DNA of 64,000 bases from Serinus canaria (Eukaryota; Chordata; Aves; Passeriformes; Fringillidae). The stretch covers positions 6,092,601-6,156,600 of the forward strand of contig NC_066326.1 in NCBI RefSeq assembly GCF_022539315.1, given 5' to 3'. The stretch's first letter is position 1, and every line of letters begins with the position of its first letter. The translations under genes and the position numbers were made by a program. The notes beneath the pieces were generated by a model. It was not told the DNA's origin, did no database searches, and worked only from the letters and a program-made list of their open reading frames with translations. Positions 25,250 to 64,000 of the stretch are shown piece after piece.

Positions 25250-25364
25250 GGGAGGGAGGAAGGGAGGAAGGGAGGAAGGGAGGAAGGAAGGGAGGAAGGA
25301 AGGAAGGAAGGAAGGAAGGAAGGAAGGAAGGAAGGAAGGAAGGAAGGAAGGAAGGAAGGAAGGA
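25250..25364. repeat. GGAA/GAAGG tetranucleotide microsatellite
   Basis: An interrupted GGGAGGAA tract at about 25250-25298 passes into an uninterrupted (GGAA)n tract ending at 25364. The early part has spaced GGG triplets (25254-56, 25262-64, 25270-72, 25278-80) with five-base loops, fitting a G-quadruplex pattern on the + strand. The + strand frames translate as Gly-Arg-Lys-Glu repeats and the minus strand as Phe-Leu-Pro-Ser repeats. These are artefacts of the repeat. Confidence 0.95.
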
Positions 25365-25639
25365 AATCACATCACCATGGTCTCATGATGTGCTAAGCCA
25401 AGGAACTGCATTCCTGTACAAAGCTGAGAGTTGCAGAACATGGGCCTTTTGGTTTGTCCATCTCTTTCTAAATACATTCTTTCAGTTGGGTGCTGCCAGC
25501 TTTCATTTGCCTGGACCACGAGCATCATCTGCAGCTGTCTGCAGGGTTATACAGAATATAATTTAAAATCAGCTGGTATTGTTTAAGTCCAAGTGCAGCC
25601 TGCTGAGGGCTGCCAGGCTGTGCTGCCCCGAGGGCTGTG

Positions 25640-25953
25640 CCATGCAGCTGCTTGTTCACTCTCCTCTACCTCTAGTAGGACTGGGAGGAAAAGAGGAAAA
25701 AGTAAAACTCATGGCTTAAGATAAGAAAAAATTAATAATTGAAATAATTTATATTAATAACACTAATCTTAATGAAAATGAGAGCAAAAGAACAAGGAAT
25801 AAAATCCTCCACCCAAGACGGACAAACTATGCCCAATACAACCTGCTGACCAAGGCTCAGCCCCCTAAACAGCGATCAGCTCCTCTTGACCAACTCCCCC
25901 AGTTTCTATGCTCGGCAGGGTGTTCCATGCTCTGGAGCATCCCTTTGGCCAGC
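25640..25953 (+). mobile_element. avian ERV-type LTR fragment (decayed)
   Basis: The series AGTAAAACTCATGGCTTAAGA, an A/T-rich middle with TTAATAATTGAAATAA, TGCCCAATACAACCTGCTGACC, AACAGCGATCAGC, CCAACTCCCCCAGTTTCTAT and GGAGCATCCCTTTGGCCAG follows, in order, the LTR of a common endogenous retrovirus family of bird genomes, as I remember it. Both ends are missing or diverged, and no internal retroviral genes are next to it, so it is a solo or truncated LTR. The similarity stops at about 25953, directly where the CpG-rich island begins. Family assignment is by memory and needs a repeat-library match. Confidence 0.7.
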
Positions 25954-26260
25954 AGCCGGAGGCTCGGGGAGGGCAGCGTGGCGGCGAGCGGGAGGTGGGA
26001 GCCGGCACCGCGCTTATCTGGGTGGGAGGGAACGCAGCACCTCGCAAACTTTTAAACCTTTAATCTGCAAGGCGAGGTTATGTAAGCCTGCCTGTGGAGG
26101 TGTGAGGCTGACCGGGCTGCGGCTGCCCCAGGCTGGAGGTGAGCGGGACCGGCGGGGCTCGGGGGTCGGACACGGAGCGGGGAAGGCGGCGGCAGCCGGG
26201 AGCTGCAGGGTAAAACCCGAATTACAGGGAGGGAACCGACTGTTCCTGTGAATAAAGGGC
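25953..26260. promoter_or_regulatory. intronic CpG island with a consensus splice donor
   Basis: Dense CpG and GC-rich sequence (25960-26030 and 26105-26210) directly after the LTR fragment. A strong donor-like sequence CTGGAG|GTGAGC places a possible exon end at 26138. If this were a first exon spliced to the exon at 41832, there would be no in-frame ATG before the junction, so it would be 5' untranslated. The open frame over 25886-26251 lacks an internal Met and shows no domain. An alternative MAGI1 promoter or a promoter for a non-coding RNA are both possible. Confidence 0.5.
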
Positions 26261-26639
26261 TCTGCGGAACGAGCCCCCCCTGGGAATGCTGGGGTGGAAC
26301 GGGAAGGAAAGCTGGTCTGACCGGGGAGTGGAGTCCCCGTCGGTCACCAGAGCTGCTGCCATGAAGGGTTTGTCCTTATAGATCATCTGTAATTATCTAT
26401 AATGAACATATTGATTATAGAGTTAAATGTGACAATATATAACAGTTCTGTATAGAACGATTGTATAATGATATCTATAGAGATAAAAATTTATATATTC
26501 AAATTATTAAATACAATCCTGGAGTGTGCAGCTCAGCGGAGCCTGGCTGGGTGGAACAGTGCTGCCCCAGCAGTCAGTCCCCCCCTGCACCTTCCTCCAT
26601 CCCTTCTCCATCCCTCCTCCATCATCATTCCTCTCCCAG

Positions 26640-26785
26640 CCCTGCTGGGCTTCCAGGATCTTGGGGGAAGAGTTTAGGTCTGGACAATGCTCTCAGGCAC
26701 ACAGTGGGATTATTGGGGTGTCCTGTGCAGGGCCAGGAGCTGGGCTCGATGATCCCTCCCAACTCAGGGTGTTCTGTGACTGACT
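26640..26785 (+). mobile_element. CR1 LINE 3' end fragment (second subtype)
   Basis: GTCTGGACAATGCTCTCAGG, GTGGGATTATTGGGGTGTCC, GGCCAGGAGCTGGGCTCGAT and CTCCCAACTCAGGGTGTTCT match, in order, the 3' end of a CR1 subtype frequent in passerine and other bird genomes, and the copy ends in a degenerate TTCTGTGACTG tail. It is 5'-truncated and non-coding. Confidence 0.75.
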
Positions 26786-26789
26786 GTGT

Positions 26790-51646
<24,857 letters not shown>

Positions 51647-52499
51647 CACAGAATCACAGAATGATGAGGTTGGAAGAGACCTCTGAGATCATTGAGTCCA
51701 ACCTGTGCCCTAGAACCTCAACTAGACTCTCGCACCAAGTGCCATGGCCAGTCTTTTTTTAAACACATCCAGAGATGGTGATTCTACCACCTCCCTGGGA
51801 AGAGAATTCCAGTACTTTATTATTCTTTTGGTGAAAAATTTTCTCAAATATCCAACCTGTCCCTGCCCTGCCATAGCTGGAGACTGTGTCCTCTGATTCT
51901 GTCAGTGCTGCCTGGTAGGAGAGACCCGACCCCACCTGTCTGCAGCCTCCTTTAAGGAAGGTGTGGAGAGCAATGAGGTCACCTCTAAGCCTCCTCTTCT
52001 CCAGGCCAAACAACCCCAGCTCCTTCAAATGTTCCTCAAAGGGTTTGTGTTCCCATCCCCTCACCAGCCTTGTTGCCCTCCTCTGGATGCACTCAAGCAT
52101 CTCAACATCCTTTCCAAATGAGGGGCCAGAATTGCACTTTTCACCTCACAGGGGAATGATTGCTAGTGGATGGATTCTGCCAGTGCAAGTCAGGGTAATT
52201 CCAGCTCCTGATGGGTCCTGGTGATCCTCTTTCCAGGAGGAGCTGCTCCAGGATCCTGCCAGGCTCAGAGGTGAAGCTGGCTGGCCTCTTCCTAGGTCTT
52301 CCATTGTTAAGAAAGGGATTTTGGTTTTACTTTTACAGTCAGTGGGAATTTCACCTGGCTGCCACAACTCCTCAAATATGGTGGAAAGTGATGTAGCAAC
52401 TCCATCCAGGTTCCCTGCAGATGCACCTCATCACTTCCCATGGACCTGTGCTCCTTCAGGTTCCTTAGATGATCTCAAACCTGATCTTCTCTTACAGTG

Positions 52500-52500
<1 letters not shown>
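51647..52500 (-). mobile_element. antisense CR1 LINE fragment with decayed reverse transcriptase
   Basis: The 3' terminus is at the left: two CACAGAAT octamers at 51647-51662 are the reverse complement of the CR1 tail. Reading the minus strand, 51759-52100 retains a CR1 ORF2 C-terminal signature ([20 protein letters not shown], then [19 protein letters not shown]), followed by frame-breaking changes. Further upstream, at about 52150-52500, come pieces of the RT fingers/palm region (WQPGEIPTDC), with the frame shifted soon after. The two parts lie much closer together than in an intact element, so an internal deletion is likely. It sits in the MAGI1 intron in the opposite orientation to the gene and is not a functional gene. 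Confidence 0.9.
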
Positions 52501-63005
<10,505 letters not shown>

Positions 63006-63041
63006 AAGGGGTGCACACGGAGGAACTGGACAGTGAACTAG
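63006..63041 (+). CDS. MAGI1: MAGI1 36-nt exon: inter-WW linker
   Basis: A very short exon encoding EGVHTEELDSEL between WW1 and WW2, the linker found in human MAGI1 as I remember it. Entry and exit are both phase 1, and its length is divisible by three, so skipping it would keep the frame. I chose 63006 as the start because it reproduces the expected DDEGVHT; starts at 63003 or 63009 would also stay in frame (one extra Glu, or loss of Glu). The donor is CTAG|GTAAAT, lacking G at +5. The next coding exon (WW2, starting around ELPAGW) is beyond the window. Confidence 0.9.
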   Translation, partial: KGCTRRNWTVN

Positions 63042-64000
63042 GTAAATCATCCATCTCTCATTTTGATATTTGACTTCAACTGCACTGTTTTGAGCCTTTA
63101 ATTACTTACTTTCTGCTTTGTATCATTTTGCATCTTTCAGGGTTTTTTTTTATTTCACTAGGAGCAATTTATCAGCAAAACTTCCCCAGCACACAAAGCA
63201 TTTATCTTTCCCTAGCTTCAGATCTGCAGTGTTTTTCTTACTGATTCAGAGTTTGAAGAATGCTAGAGAGCCCCAGTCTTGCAAAGTTGTTTCGAAGCCG
63301 CTTCCTCCTGGACTCTGCAGAAGTTGGGGTCTTTTCCTTTGGCATCTCTGGCTCCAGGAAATAGCTCATAGATGCCAAAGATGAAATGAAGTAGCTCATG
63401 ATGCTTTTTCACTGGGGCCTAAGACATTTCCCAGACAATAGAAGCTAAGTGTGATTCAGAAAGTTTAAGTATTACATTGGATGCTTCAGCTGAGCTTGTG
63501 AATGAAACAGCTTAAAATTTTCCCTCAGTCAGTGATTTTATAAACAGATGATTTTCAGTGATGTGGTACACTTTTATTTGCTGCATCTCTTTGTGAAGGA
63601 TGCTGTCTTGATATCTAATCTCAGCAGTGCTCATTGTGTTTATCCTGATGGCAGAGGTAGTTGTTATTTCTGTTCAGCTATGCTCTAGTGCACTCACAGA
63701 GCTGAAAGGATAAGAGGCTGCATAGAATTTTATTTCCACCAGGACTATTATTGCTTTTTAAAAGGACTGTAGTTACACTTCATAGTTCTGCATACTGGAG
63801 GAATTGTATTACCAGAGAATTAAGCTCTGCTGTCTGTAATGACTTGCAAGGATTCTGCTCCCTGCTTCTGTGTGATGGACACGGCACCAGCAGCCAGCAG
63901 TGGACTTGGAACACTGCTCCACAAATGGTTCTTCTGAATATTATGCCTGGAATAAAATGCCTAACTTCTCATAGAGCAAGAATTTGAAAGAAATGGCAAT
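63042..64000. other. MAGI1: start of the next MAGI1 intron
   Basis: No WW2 coding sequence or other exon is visible in the remaining 959 bases. A T run lies near 63143-63152; the rest is ordinary intronic sequence. Confidence 0.6.

Noticed and set aside
25148..25566. Gly-Arg-Lys-Glu repeat proteins
   Set aside because: Direct translation of the GGAA microsatellite.
51759..52100. Stand-alone reverse-transcriptase gene
   Set aside because: Only the C-terminal part of a CR1 ORF2, with later frame breaks and an internal deletion.
63042..64000. WW2 exon of MAGI1
   Set aside because: No sequence encoding the expected ELPAGWEKI is present, so it should lie beyond the window.

Overview
The window reads as vertebrate, and more exactly bird, nuclear DNA. 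It is intron-dominated and carries several truncated CR1 LINEs with the typical octamer 3' ends (ATTCTGTG-like), a fragment of an avian ERV-type LTR, microsatellites, and a few short CpG-rich islands in otherwise CpG-poor sequence. A songbird source is plausible from the repeat types, but I cannot prove the species.

One protein-coding gene is recognisable: MAGI1 (membrane-associated guanylate kinase, WW and PDZ domain containing 1), on the + strand. Five internal exons are present at 41832-41951, 53469-53675, 56581-56791, 60127-60209 and 63006-63041. All junctions are GT/AG, and the joined frame is continuous over 219 codons. They encode the C-terminal part of the guanylate-kinase-like (GuK) domain, the acidic/polar linker, the complete first WW domain (split by an intron), and the start of the linker to WW2. 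The first exons (PDZ0 and the GuK start) were not found and should lie upstream. WW2, the Gln-rich stretch and the other PDZ domains lie downstream.

Layout: 1-275 is a degenerate 10-bp tandem array, followed by an internally deleted CR1 (about 330-631). From about 1.6 to 3.3 kb there is a CpG-enriched block that may be regulatory. The rest of 1-41831 reads as one large upstream intron. It holds CpG islands at about 19.64-19.98 kb and 25.95-26.26 kb, an LTR fragment abutting the second island, a GGAA microsatellite at 25.25-25.36 kb, CR1 3' ends at about 14.9 and 26.7 kb, and A/T-rich stretches that resemble conserved non-coding elements. Introns between the exons are 11.5, 2.9, 3.3 and 2.8 kb. 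The 11.5-kb intron contains a longer antisense CR1 fragment with decayed reverse-transcriptase coding sequence.

I found no tRNA, rRNA, CRISPR, operon or novel multi-gene system. The best leads are two tandem (NAGNAG-type) splice acceptors in MAGI1, a symmetric 36-nt exon, the 10-bp array carrying grainyhead/LSF-like motifs, and two intronic CpG islands that could be alternative promoters. Most intronic reading frames of 60-195 codons look like chance.
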